From Oreocharis arfaki (Eukaryota > Chordata > Aves > Passeriformes > Paramythiidae), in NCBI GenBank assembly GCA_013398015.1, contig VZRR01008077.1, positions 774,826 through 838,825 on the forward strand: a stretch of 64,000 bases of DNA. Reading direction: 5' to 3'. The position numbers and the translations under genes were made by a program. Under the pieces are notes generated by a model. It saw only the letters and a program-made list of their open reading frames with translations, was not told the DNA's origin and did no database searches. Positions 1 through 13,500 of this stretch are shown piece by piece (the stretch's first letter is position 1; each line of letters begins with the position of its first letter).

Positions 1-3000
1 TTTTTCCCCTTATGACAACTTTGATGATCCGTGATTGTGACTATATGGTTTTGTTAAGAAGAATGAGTCAGAAAGGAAAAGCTTCTTAATTGATTTGTTT
101 TGCTGCCTGCAAAACATGCAGTGGGGTTATGTAACATCTCACAAGAGATCAGGCATCAGGAGGAAAGGTGATTACAATTTTCTGTCTCATATCTCAGCTT
201 TGTTCGTGGCTGGCTGAACAAGAGGCGAAGGATGTACTTAACTTTTTTCGGTTGTAAATATTGTTTAATTTTTAAAGCTGCATTGCAGAGGAGATGAGCA
301 GTTGGGAAGGATGCGTTTGCTGGTGATAGGAAACTGAAACAGCTCCTCACAACCGAGGCTGAAACTTCATATTGGTCACCAGAAGATGAAAGACTATGTG
401 TTATCTCTGAGCTGTAATCCTATTACTCTGGAACAGTGGCTCTGCTCTCCCTGCTGTCCAGGGCTGGGAATATTCAACTTCTTGGCCTAGTGCCCAGAGA
501 GTAAACCTGCCTTTTAATATTCTGCTGTCAGTCTATTCACAAAGCTTCTGCCTCTAGAACTTACATTTAGTTATATGATACTGTGCAAAAATCCAACGTT
601 TTTAGGGAGGAGTCACTAATTTCACATACTTGTAGGTCCTGCTTTTGTGTGGAATGGTTGTTCTTCTTTCTTGAGATGTTTTCAGATTTGTACAACACTC
701 TTGTGCATTAGATGTACGTTGCCACTCTGGTGTAAGGGATGTAGGTGCAGACAAATTAATTTGCAAGTTGTAATTTTTGAGTTGATTCATTCTATACAGG
801 CCTGCAATCCACCTCTATCAAAGTACTTAGAATTAAGTGTGTTTTTCTGTGCATTGACAGCTGACAAGACTGTGCCATCCATTGCAAGAAGCATGCTGTA
901 ACATACAGCTTGTTATTTCCCTGTGCATTCTCTTTCCTTAAGTTAAAATGTTTGCTGTAGTAACCTTCAATACATAATCCAAATAGGAGTTTTACTAAAA
1001 GGATTGCAATATTTGTGTGTCATTGCATGTAGTAGTTAATAATATCTGTGTCATCCTGCATTAGTCAGATCTTGAGGGAATGAGTTATTCCAATTCGGTT
1101 TTCATCTATTATGTATGTATCTTTTGAAAAGATCAAATTGTGTTAATGAATCCTTCTACCCCTTTCTTCCTTGTCTTCACATAACCATTGAAAATGCCAG
1201 TTTGGATTTCTTAGCATAGGACTGAGGTTTAAGTCACTTAATCATAGAAGCAGAATCAAATGTATTTCAGCAGTATATTTGGAATAAATTGGATTGGTAG
1301 TTGAGAGCTAAAATATAGGAAGAAACTGCTGGGCTACTCAGAAGTTCTGCCCTTTCAAAATATGTCCTGTAACATAAAAGGCAGGGTGAGCTTAAATGTT
1401 GGTGTACCCAAATGCAGAATTTCCATGTGCAAATCAAGACTATGCCTATACAATCATTTTTGCTCTGGTTCTGACCTTTGGAGAACGTTATGTGGAAGAA
1501 GAAAGACTTCAGCCAAAGTTTAGAAAAAACAAACATGCCCACACGAAGTTGCAAGTGCTTTTTGTTCCTCCTAATCCAAAGAGGTTTGTTTTCTCAGTAC
1601 AGTACAGTGATTCATAAATCTTATGCATGAACAGTAAAATCCTTTCCTACACAGTTCAAAAGAGCACGTTTCTTACAGTAAGTCAAATAGATGGGTATTT
1701 TTTTATGGAGTACATTGTGGGGTGGAGATGACTAATGCCTTAGTCAAAAAGAACTTTAAAAGATATAATTTTTTTTCAGGTGTAACTTGATGTGTACTTA
1801 AAATGTTTCATCAGTCCTCAGAAATACCCAGTGGAAACATGCTAATTCTAAAGGTTTTTTCTTTTAAGAGCTGGGAAAAAAGTCTGGATTGAGACCTACA
1901 AAATTTTACTATTTTAAGTCTGAACAAAGGCAAACATTTGTTTTGTTTATAATTGTTAAGATGCTCATAAAGATAACCACACTGTCTCTGTAATAATTCA
2001 TGGTTTGTAATGAGGTGTTTTAATAGAGCTGCCAAAAGGAGGAAATCATAGAAACTTACTCAAAGCAGGTTTCTAGTTCACTTCCAGCAAAAGAATCTGG
2101 GAAAAATCAAAATACAAAGTGTCAGGACGAAAAAACAATGTATGCTGTAAATGCAACAAACTCCCGAGCATGTAATCATTCACACTAACTTAGCAATGCC
2201 TCTCTTGCTCAAAGGTAAAACTGAATCTGCAAGCAGTAGCATCTGTTACCTGATGTAGATGGTTTATTTAAATGAAATATTACTGCCATTATATAGTTTG
2301 CAAGCAAATTCATGTAAAAATGAATATCAGCTTTATTGTTTTAAGTATCCTTTAGGGTGCAATGAAGAGTGTGTGGCCATGCATGTTTCAAAAAAGTACA
2401 TTTACAGTTAAAATTTGAGTTCTTTAGAAAGATGCCTTAAAAACAATTTTTCTTCACATGTAAAGCTACCAAATCTAATTCCATTGTGGTCAGACATCTG
2501 TTTCACTTTTTGTGTTTGATTTACAGTGCAGCTCTTGAATAGGAAGGTTGGTCTTTCGTTCTTGCTACAAAGCATGAAACCAAAACAAATGTTGTTTGCG
2601 TTACTAAGCAGACCTTTTTTATTATTAGAATGTGTGTTGGAAAACTTCTCAGTAGTTGGTTTTCAAATGATATTATACAGATTCCTTATCTTTGTTGTTA
2701 AACATGGGAGGGCAAATATTGAGGTTGGGAAGATTTGGTTGTTTTTTGTTTTGGAAAGAATATTGAGATAAAAAGAAATATAATGGAAAACCTTTACCCT
2801 CAACATGAGATGAATCAGCTGGGACTATGCTTTATAAGTGTGTTTTGCTGTTACTGCTGTTTTACTGAATGTTAATATAAATGTTTATCTTTAAACATTT
2901 TATTATCTTTTGCCACATTGAGAGAATTATTTATAGCTGGGCAAGTAATAATATTTAGACCTTTGAAATTATTCTTAAGAATTCTTACTTGCTGTCTGAT

Positions 3001-4412
3001 ACCAGCTTTTGTCTGATGCTGGTGTAAAGTCATTAGGTGATAAAGCTCAGGTTTTGGGGGTTTTGCTGTGTCCTGTCCTGGGATATATTCCAAATAGGTT
3101 TGGGGCCATGCACAATGCACACCAGCTGAGAGACAGGATGAACCACCTTGTGATGCTTCACGTCAAAAGTTAGAATTGCCCCGGCAGGTCCTTGTCTTTT
3201 GCTGCTTTGGAGAGAGCCTGTGTCTCTCCTTGCCATTTATTTCCTTTGAATTTCAAAAACTCCGTGGAGTAAATGTAGGACTTTGCTTCATGGTCTTCAC
3301 ATGCAACGGGTGAAGTAGACTTCAGTCCTGCACTTCCTTTATTCAGAGGTAGCCACTGGAAATGTCCCTAATTGACAAAATAGTGTTGTTATGATGGCTT
3401 GAGAAAAATACATCTTCTTGTTTAAAGCTTGCTGCAGCTTGAAATTGAACATTCCTTCAAATATAACTTATAAGAGAATTATTAGAGAGTGTATATAATT
3501 TTTTTGTGTTTAGGTTTCAGCAGTATTCTGTTAATAAGTAGTATTTCCTTGTTTCTGAAATGTTTTGCTATTTAAATAAGTCACCTGAATGGTCTGTAAT
3601 TTCTTAGGTTTGAAAAAAGCCAAAGAATATTTAAATGCATAGCAGAAATGCCTTTTCTTTTCCTTGGGTATCCCAAGTCTTGTTTTCCCTTTGCTTGTTT
3701 TACTTGTTCTGTAGTTGCCCCTATCACTGCAGCAGCACCAGGTCCCTGGTCTGTGGGTGAGGAGTAATAGAGGCTGGCAGCCATTCCAGTGCCCCACCTT
3801 CCATGAGTCCCATCTGTGGGAGTCCTCCCAGGCTGCTGAAGCAAAGGGAGCAAAATGCCCAGACAAACTAATGATGGCTTGGCAGCTCTTTAAACTGGCT
3901 GCTTGCATACAGTCCCTGGCTGAAGAGGAGCAACCTGCTGGTTCCTGGGGGAGGATCTGGTTCTCTGTGTGGCTTTGGGAACAGCGGTGCTGCCACAACG
4001 TGGGGAGAGTCAGAAGGGCAGAAACAGAGGGTAGAGGCTCCTTCGTACTCCTTGGCATGTGTTAATGGATGGTGTTTGAGGAGCAGCACAAAACTTCATC
4101 ATAGCATGACAGCAATTATCCTGAGCTATTGACTGCATGATAATGGTTTGAAGAATGTGATGTGAATTGAGTATTTTTACATTCTTGTCTTTCATTGTTT
4201 CTTGACCTTGAGAAAAGTTATTAAACTCTTTTTCTACAAAATTTTATCTCCTCTTTAATATGCAGGTGTTCTGTTTTTGTAGAGGAGGAAACTAGAGGCA
4301 AGAAGATTGTACAGAAGTGTCAAGAGGGTTGGTTTATTTGTGAGGTTTTTTTTCTGGTGCCAGTTGTCTGGTGAAATTCATGTATATGTTTCCTGTGACT
4401 TTTCTTTTACAG
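1..4412 (+). other. SLK: SLK intron 1 (3' part)
   Basis: AT-rich intronic sequence leading to the acceptor at 4411-4412. No exon of SLK or of another gene was recognised on either strand; open frames here are short and have no recognisable motif. A GC-richer patch lies at about 3715-4065. The intron's 5' end is outside the window. Confidence 0.8.
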
Positions 4413-4577
4413 GCTCAGAACAAAGAAACAAAAGTTCTGGCTGCTGCAAAGGTGATAGATACTAAATCAGAGGAAGAACTTGAAGATTATATGGTGGAGA
4501 TTGATATTTTAGCATCCTGTGATCATCCTAATATTGTCAAGCTCCTAGATGCTTTCTACTATGAAAACAATCTGTGG
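4413..4577 (+). CDS. SLK: SLK exon 2: kinase N-lobe
   Basis: Starts in phase 0 after ttttacag and ends at TGG before gtaggt. Encodes 55 residues from AQNKETKVLAAAKV to YYENNLW. The lysine of AAAK is the ATP-positioning lysine of strand beta-3; the following EELEDYMVEIDIL stretch is helix C with its conserved glutamate. Confidence 0.97.
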
Positions 4578-7500
4578 GTAGGTATTTTTCCTTTTTCTAA
4601 ATGTTTTTGCTTATTTCAAAAGGTTATTGAAATTACACTTTTTTCTTTATCAAAATATCATTTGTCAGTCAGATTTCTTCTGGGTTGTCACTGTGGGGAT
4701 AACTACTCAGCTTCAAAACTAATTTGTAAATTGTGAGTATGACTTAAGAAATTGTCACTGTAGAATTGCACTACACTGAGTCATTTGGTCATGGGTTTGA
4801 ATCTAAAATGTGGAAATTAGCACTTCATTTTGATTTATTGAGAGAGTTCTCAGATTATGCTTATTTGTAGCAGCAGGACTCAGTTTTTAATTACATTAGC
4901 ACGATTTAGAGTGAAATTCAGAATCCACACCTGAAAAATAAATAATGTGCTGAAAAGGTCAGCCTGTGGAGTATGTACTTCAGATACCAGTGAGTTTATT
5001 GGCACTCCCAGGAAGGACAGTTTACTTGAACTTGAAGGACTTGAGCCATAATTAATTACTTAAACCCTGGGTATTTGTACCTTGACGTGCAGTGAGCGTA
5101 CGTGGGACTGCACGTCCCTGCTGTGCTACATCCTGTGTGTCTGCTTGGATAGCTTTAGCTGTGACAATACAGTCTGTTCTTTCAGGTCATCCAGTACAAT
5201 ATTCATAGGTGCTTTTGGAATGGTACAAAGAATTCATGGTTGGTTTGTATTTGAAAGAGTTTATACTTCAAAAAGATACCTAAAACAAGTAAAAGAAAAT
5301 TTCCTGTGAGTCTTACAAATAAGCTTTATCCTTTGAGCAAATGGTGGAAATGTAATACCATGTTTCCTGATGCACATTTATTTTGCTAAGCTCAAAACTT
5401 GGTGATCTCAGTGCAGAGTAAAATATTATATAAAACAGTGGAATACTGAAAAAATTTCTATGCATAAAGGTCAGCATGAAAGCAAGTATGCATGGAGGCA
5501 CAATATGAAACTGAGTGGGTAGGCTTCACTGGCAGAATAAAGATAGAAGTAAATACTTTGAAAATAAAATTGTAGCTACATAGTTATAGTGAAATGCAAG
5601 GGCTTGGAAGCTATGAGGATAATGATGTGGTGAATAAACAGAATTTGGTGGGGGGAAAAAAGAGAAGAGTAATAGTTGGGCATTAAATACACTCTTGCTT
5701 TCCAAGTTTAGAAACATGATTTCTTGAGCAAAGAGATGTTTGTCAGACCAAACTACAAATTTTAGAGAAATAAATTCTTTCTGTACAATTTCCCACACTT
5801 AACTACTTGGCACACAGAAGCATGTAAATGGAGTAATGTTTACAGGATTTACAAAGAGTTGCATTACATAATACATTTGTTGGTACCATTGTTGGGGGGA
5901 TTAATCGCGATAATAATTTGAAGTATATGTGACGTAAGTGGTGTATATGTAAGTGTTGTGGTACAAGGTATACTTTGAGGTTTCCTGTTTTATGGGCAGT
6001 TATACTCTGATTTTAAAATTACTCTGCAGAAAAAAAAAAAGTACTATTTCCTAGAATATTAACTTTTGAGATTCTGACATACTTCTTAGCTGTCAGATGG
6101 AAGATTATGGTTTAATGTTTAAAGTTCAAATTAATAAAGAACCCATGAGGAAGAGTAGGGTATCAGTCTTGGATGACATTTCCTCTTTCTTGCTCTCCTC
6201 ATTTCCTTTGTCTCCCCTCTTTCTCCTTTGTGTATATTCTTTCTGTCCTTCATATCAACATAGTTTGTGCTCAGAAATAATTGCATTATATTTTTGTTTC
6301 AAATGGGAACTCAGAACTGGAGATGGACTTGTTCTAGAATTATTACATTCTGGGATAAAGGCCTTGATGTATTGTGGGCATGGATGACAATGGAGGAAAA
6401 TTAATGTAAACATCTGAATTCAGTAATTTTCTGTAGCTTTTAAGAGTGTTTTTCCGTATTTTCATCTCCTCTGAAACAATAAAGGAGATAGCATCAGCTA
6501 CTGGAAAATCATTTAGCTCTTGACTTTTCAGTCAGAGAGATTATAGTATAGAAGGAGAGCTTAATAACCAAGAAATGAGTTTGCAGGGATTATGTAAATC
6601 ACATTACAAGGAGTAGGTTTAAGCTGACTGTGTCATTATGTTTTATAAGTTTTATTATGCTATTTTATACTTGGATTAAAACTTTTGTCTGAGGGTCTCG
6701 AGGCATTTTTCAAATAATTTGCTCGAGCAGCACAGCCCTACTTTTAGCTGGGTAACAATACCAATATTTTGCAGGTTAGTAAAATGATTTGTTGAGGCCA
6801 AATAGTCTTAAACTCTGATTTCCCAATAATGGTCCCTTAATCAATGATTCAGTTCAGTGGAACTATTTAACTTCTAATTTCTGTTCTTGTTTTTTTTTTT
6901 GTTTATATACAGATCCTCATTGAATTTTGTGCAGGAGGAGCAGTAGATGCAGTAATGTTGGGTAAGTTGTTTCAACTTCAAATCCCAATACCTTAAAATG
7001 ATAATATATACTATAAGACTTGTTTTGAATGTTGGGGTTTAAAAATTAGTATTTACACCTGTATCTTTCATTTTTTAAAGTGTTTATTTACTTTTCAAGC
7101 ACATTTTTGTCTCTATCCTTTAAGTGAAAGTGAAGAATTGTTCTCTGCTTATGACAGCTCTCTGCTGTCATAACATAATCTGTATGAGCCCTTTTCAGGA
7201 TCTCATTCTTCTCCTTCCACTGCCACCTTCCAAATTACATTGTGATAGTTCTTTCCATTGCATCTACATTAAAGTTAGGGATTTTTCTCTTATTCCTCAA
7301 ATTAGGTGAATGCTATTACCAGTAAGTAAAAGATCTGATCTTTAGCATCTCTGTGTACCGCACAAAAGAACCAGTATCTAAACCATGTAGCTTTTTCACA
7401 GTTCAGATATGTAGGTATACATAATTCATAATGAGAAGGGGGTTGGGCTCAAGGAATGAGATCTTTACTGGAAGGAGGAAATATTGTAAGATAGACTTTT

Positions 7501-10500
7501 TTCCTGACATGTGGTGCTTAGAATCTGTCAGATTAATTCGTTTTCCCATATATTACTATGGTGTTTGCTATGAACACATAACGTAAAATGCAAAAATGTT
7601 GTGATTATTTCTGTCTCTCTCTTGTAGAGCTTGAAAGGCCGTTAACAGAGCCACAGATCAAAGTGGTGTGCAGGCAGACACTGGAAGCACTGAACTACTT
7701 GCATGAAAATAAGATCATCCACAGAGATCTAAAAGCTGGCAATATTCTTTTCACATTAGATGGAGACATTAAACTAGGTAAGCATGTTGCAAATAAAACT
7801 CTGTCCTGGAACTTGGCGTGGTGTTTTAATTGTATTTTCCTTAGGCTGTAGTTTGTCAGAGTTCAATATTTACCTGCTGAAATAGCAGTCTAACAATGAG
7901 AGGTTTTTCAGAATCAAATGGTTTGATAGTATCAAGGAAAAAAAAACAACCCAAAACCTTGAGAAAATATCCTGACCATACTTGTCACATCTTTCATACT
8001 TCAAAATCAGCACAAGAAGTCATCATAGGTCTTACTGTTTTTCTTAGTATAAAGTTCCTGATTATACTTACCTTTACTGTGATAACATCAGGACTTGCCT
8101 TTGAAGTTGTTCGTTTGGAAAAGGAACATTCTTCACAATCACCAAAAAGCAGCACCTTGTACTGTTGCCTTTTCCTTTATTGAGAGAAAAGTAATAATCT
8201 TAATTACCCAGCTTAGTTTTCCCATGCCTTTTTCAATTGTTTGTTGCACTGAAATTAAGACAGAACAGTCTGGAACAAAATTAATACAAGCTTACTATTA
8301 TCGATTTCTGATTTTTTTTTTTTTTTTAATCTCTATTTAAGCAGTCATCCACATTTTTACTCTGATGAAGATTCCTCCATGTGGAACTGATAAAGGGCTG
8401 CTGGTGATGAATAGCATCCCTTCATTCAGCCAGGAAAGGGCAGGAATTATCTGGATTCACTTTGTTTCAGGGGAAAATGAGTATAAACTGTCAGCCTTTA
8501 CAGTGGCTCTACTCATGGCACAGTTCCATGACATCCCCACATGTGCTCAGGTTTCAAAGCCTTCCCTCTGCACGGTGTGTGATCAGTTGTTTCTTTGGAT
8601 GCACAGAGGGCAAAGGTAAGGAGAATCAGAATATTGCCACAGGCAGCTGGGGCTCTAAATTCGCAGCCTTGATACAGACATACCTTTTAAATGTCAGCAA
8701 GATATGACCAAATTCAGAAATATATCTCCTGCCTAACTTGTATTGATCAGTCTCAGCTGGGTACAGTGCACCTTCTCTATTAAGAAACTGAGAATATTTA
8801 GGAACCTGCTTTGCTGTATTGATCAGTTCAGTGTGTTTCTGGATCCCCTTGTACAAGATTATTGCTTGTACACACAGTCCTTGCATCTGGCTTTCTTTTA
8901 GTCTGCAGAGGACATGTAACTATACTGATGTAGCTTTTCTTTGAAGCCTGAATGTTTAGTGATGCACTCGGGGTCATAGGCCTGATTTTAAATGTAATAG
9001 AACCACTGTCTTAGTTTCTTGGCACTGCTCTAAAAGAAACCACAGATGATAGCAGGAGTTTCATGGTCAGAGAGAGTAATTTGTTTCAGTTCATTTCCTC
9101 ACATGACCTCACTTCTCCTCATACAGACTCGGAACTATTTTAAGATTTTGTCAAGCTTAGCTGGTACACAGCACCTTGCAGGCTGTCAAGATACTACTTA
9201 ACAGTTCAGACCACAGGGAGATTTCTTCCACACGTGCATTTGGTGATGCATTCAGGCTTGCTAATTAAGATTTCTAAAAAAAGACTTGATTTAGTTTTGA
9301 AAAATGTACAGCATCCTTTGAAAGGAGCATTTTACTCCTTTGAAACTACTTGTGTTTGGATTCTGTTATACAGAGAAATGGGTAATTCCTTGTTTTACAG
9401 ATATGTGAATGGCAGGTAAATTTCTTTCATTGCATTTTATTTTTATAGGGATATGAGTTTTATTATTTCAATACCTGTAGTCCTTCAAAATTTCAGGTTT
9501 TTTGCATTTGAACCAATTTAGGATTTTAGTCCTGATTTTTTTTTTTCACAGAGCAAAATTAAACTTCTCAAGTATTGAGCCCATCAAGTAATTCTGTACA
9601 GATTAAAGATGGTGGCATATGGCTGTTTGTCCCTTTGCTCTAATCTCTAGATCTTCATTAACAAAATTACGTCTGTTATAAGCATATAACACTTACTTAA
9701 ATGCCATTTTTTTAAAGTGAGACATATAGTGCTTTATGGACAAGTAATTGCAAAGAGATGAAGTTGTTTTTTGGTAGATACTACATGAAAGGTGCTTATC
9801 CAAGCTTTCAGATATTTATTATAAAGTGAAATATCATGTGGAAAGAAACCTGTAAGATGAAGGGAAAATGTAATTTCATGAAAATTTGAGTCCTGAAATT
9901 AAAAATTGAATGAGCTGTTGAATTAATGAGATAGTTGATGTCATCTTTAATGACTACAGACTTCACAGGCTAAAGAAATTAATTTTTAATTAAAATGATT
10001 TAATGCACTTTTTCCTACAGTAAATACATATTTTGCTTTTGTCCCACACAGCCCAACAGTAGCATTTTGGTTTGGGTTTTTTTTTTTAGAAATGTAGAGT
10101 AAGTTTTATTCAAGATCTTTTATTATAAATGCTATAAAACCTTGGCACTTGGCTATCAGAACACAAATATTTTTATCTCACTTTGAAGTTTTAATACTGC
10201 AGAATCTTTGCTCTGGAACAGATACCATTTTAAAAGACAATTGTAAAGTAAAAAAATATAGTATGTTTTCCACCACCCTGTTAATAGTATTTCATTGTTT
10301 GCTTTAAGCGGATTTTGGAGTATCAGCTAAAAACACCAGAACAATACAAAGAAGAGACTCTTTTATTGGTACACCATATTGGTAAGTGCACTCTTTTGCT
10401 GACTTTTTAGTATGAACTGGTATCTTAATGTTTGCTTGCCGCTGATATTACAAGCTTGATAAATACTGTGTAAATATACTGATGGTAGAATGTGCTTCTG

Positions 10501-13500
10501 GAAATGCTTCAGTGAATGTCTGTGTTTAGAACTGTTCTCAGAACAGATCAAAAAGCATTTTCTAATCTGGAAGTTTGTTGCTCTCTTTGCAGGATGGCTC
10601 CAGAAGTAGTAATGTGTGAGACCTCTAAAGACAGACCTTACGATTACAAGGCTGATATCTGGTCTCTTGGCATTACTTTGATAGAAATGGCTCAAATAGA
10701 GCCACCTCATCATGAATTAAATCCCATGCGGGTGCTGCTGAAAATCGCAAAATCTGATCCGCCGACATTGGCACAGCCTTCAAAATGGTTTGTATTTTAT
10801 TGACAGCTTTCCCACCCCAGTTTGAAACTTGGCATGCCAAGTTATCTGTTTGCTAAACTTGATGAGCACAGCCCTGTGGGCCTTTGTGGTGTAGCTTTAT
10901 GCATTAAGGCAGGTACACACGTACCCTATATATGTTGTACATGTGTGTGTACATACATATGTATTCTCACACAATTGGAACTCTGTTTTTTGATGTCATA
11001 GTTCTATATAGAAGCTTTTATACAGAAGTATTTTACAGGTTTTGCCTTAAAATATGTGTGAAATAGCTTTTCTACAAATGTAGTAACAGACCTGAAGACC
11101 ATTTTAAAAAGATTGGGTGAAAGGAAACTAAAGTATTTTTATACCAAGAAAATATTTTTAAAAGCCGTTATTTATTTGGTCAATTTAATATCTTCACATG
11201 ATTCAGATAGTGATATAGCAGATGAGGTGTATTAATAGTCCAGAGTAAAAAGTAAATTCTTCTGTTAATGGACAAACCTTTTAAAGATTGTATTTGTCCT
11301 GTATTGGTCTTAGCATTCCTGTACTCTTTGTGTTTTTCTGAATCAGTAGCAGGACTTGGAGCTGCAGTGTAGATTTGTGTGAAGCTAAAGAATATTTCAG
11401 TTTATATGCTGATCTGATGTTAAAACAGAAGAACAACCACTGCCTGTTTGCTTGTTGTGTGTAGGTCATCAGATTTTAAAGATTTTCTGAAGAAATGTTT
11501 GGAAAAGAATGTAGATGCAAGGTGGAGTGCAACTCAACTTCTACAGGTAGGAAGAGTTAATTGTTCAGAACTGTCATTTAAAGGCAAGCATATTTTGTAT
11601 TTTTAAAAGCAGAGCAGTATTATAGTAATTACTTAAATATTTTCAAATGAGGTGTTTGCACACAATATGTTTTTAAAATTGATCCTTATTTGGTAAAATT
11701 TGATTAAATGATACCAAGCACAGATCAAGTTATTAGTTCATCATGTTTTGCTGTAATATAACTAATTACTTTGTGTAAGTAATTATACTTTGATACTTAA
11801 AATGGATGAAGGAGTTGTTTACGTCTGTAGCCAGTTGCTGACAGGTGTTTTAAAAGCTTTAGTGCTCAACCCTCCTCTGTAATGCTGTCACTGCAGAACA
11901 GCTGAACAGGAATAGATGTGACCAGGTACATTTGATTGTGTTTAACGTCAGCACCCATTTGCTTTATCCACAATCCATCTGGCACATGCTGAATAGATTT
12001 AAGCAGCAGGGCCAAGCAGAGAAAGAAGATTCAGGCAGTAGGAGAGGAACAGGTAACTGTTTGCTCTTAAAGAAAAAACTCTAGTTCACGTTAGGAAAAG
12101 TTGTAAAGACAAAGCACATTTTTTTTCTAGAAAGAATATTTTCTAGATAAAGCTTGTCAAGAAGCAATCTAACTGTGGAACTACAATGAAACTTAATTCC
12201 AGGAAAAATAATCTTTTTAAAAATCTTTCTACTTCTATTCTTTGGATTGTAAAAAAGGTCAGTATAAATGAATCATTTATATTTTTAGCAAGTTTGTTAG
12301 ACTACTTATAAAGTATATTCAAATATATGCTTTATATTAAAATGTTTTGATTTTAAGACTTCTGCAGAAAAAACCCATTAGGACAGTTATGATTAACGTT
12401 AATTGTGAATCCTCAAATGTGAGAGAACCAAAGTAACACTTCTCCGAAGTTATATTTCTTTCAAGTTATGATTTTCCCACTGTGTACTGTGAAGTCATCG
12501 CTTAATATTGTGCTTATTTTTTTTGTTTTCACAAGCATCCATTTGTTACTGTTACTTCAAATAAACCAATAAGAGAATTGATTGCAGAAGCTAAGGCTGA
12601 AGTTACAGAAGAAGTTGAAGATGGTAAAGATGAGGATGAAGAAGAAGAAACAGAAAATTCTCTGGTCAGTTTAAAATTTACTTTTTTAAATAAGCGGTTG
12701 CCAGCTTCCCACCGAGAATTCAGTTTCAGTTGTATTAGCCCAACTTTGTCATCAAATCTTCTAGGAATAACATCATAAACATATTCTAACCTTACTACAA
12801 AAACATGTAGTCAGCAATTTGAAAATTAGCATGTTTGAACTCTTTAAAAACTACTAATAAATAATAGCTAATAAAGACTGACATCTTCCTTTTTTTACAC
12901 GTATATGTAATATTTTAAAAAATGGCATAGTGATTTTTATGTAAATGGTTTTAAGTCATAATGACTGGGTGAATAGTAAATGTGTGTTTGTATTCCATAA
13001 AGTGTTTAAAAGATTAAGAAAGATATTTGACTATTATGCTATAAACTAAGTGTGTGATTTTACAGTGTGGCTATCAAAGAAAAGGAAGAAACCACATATT
13101 TTATAATGAATGTAGTTCTAAAGATGCTTTAAGAATCTTACAGCATGAGTGTGGTTGCTCAGAGGGAAAGCTGTGATGTCCAGGGATGGGGTGCAGGTTG
13201 CAGAGTGCTCAGGCTGTGCTCTCCCTGTGCTGTCCAGAGCTGCTGTTCCCTGCACTGCTGGAGATGCCCAGTGCTCGAGCAGGAGCAAGAGGCTCCATTC
13301 CCTCCTCGCCCATCAGCACGCTTCTCACGTCCTGTCCTTCTTACTGCGTTCCCAGTGCACTCCACAGTCTCCAAAAGTGCATTCCCACCAGCTCCCCTCC
13401 TGCGGATCATCCACCACCTCCTTCCACTCGTGAGCTGCTAAGCCGTCCATCCCAGGAGGGTTGGAGTGAAGTCCACCCTGGGGTGCAATCAAGTATCTCA

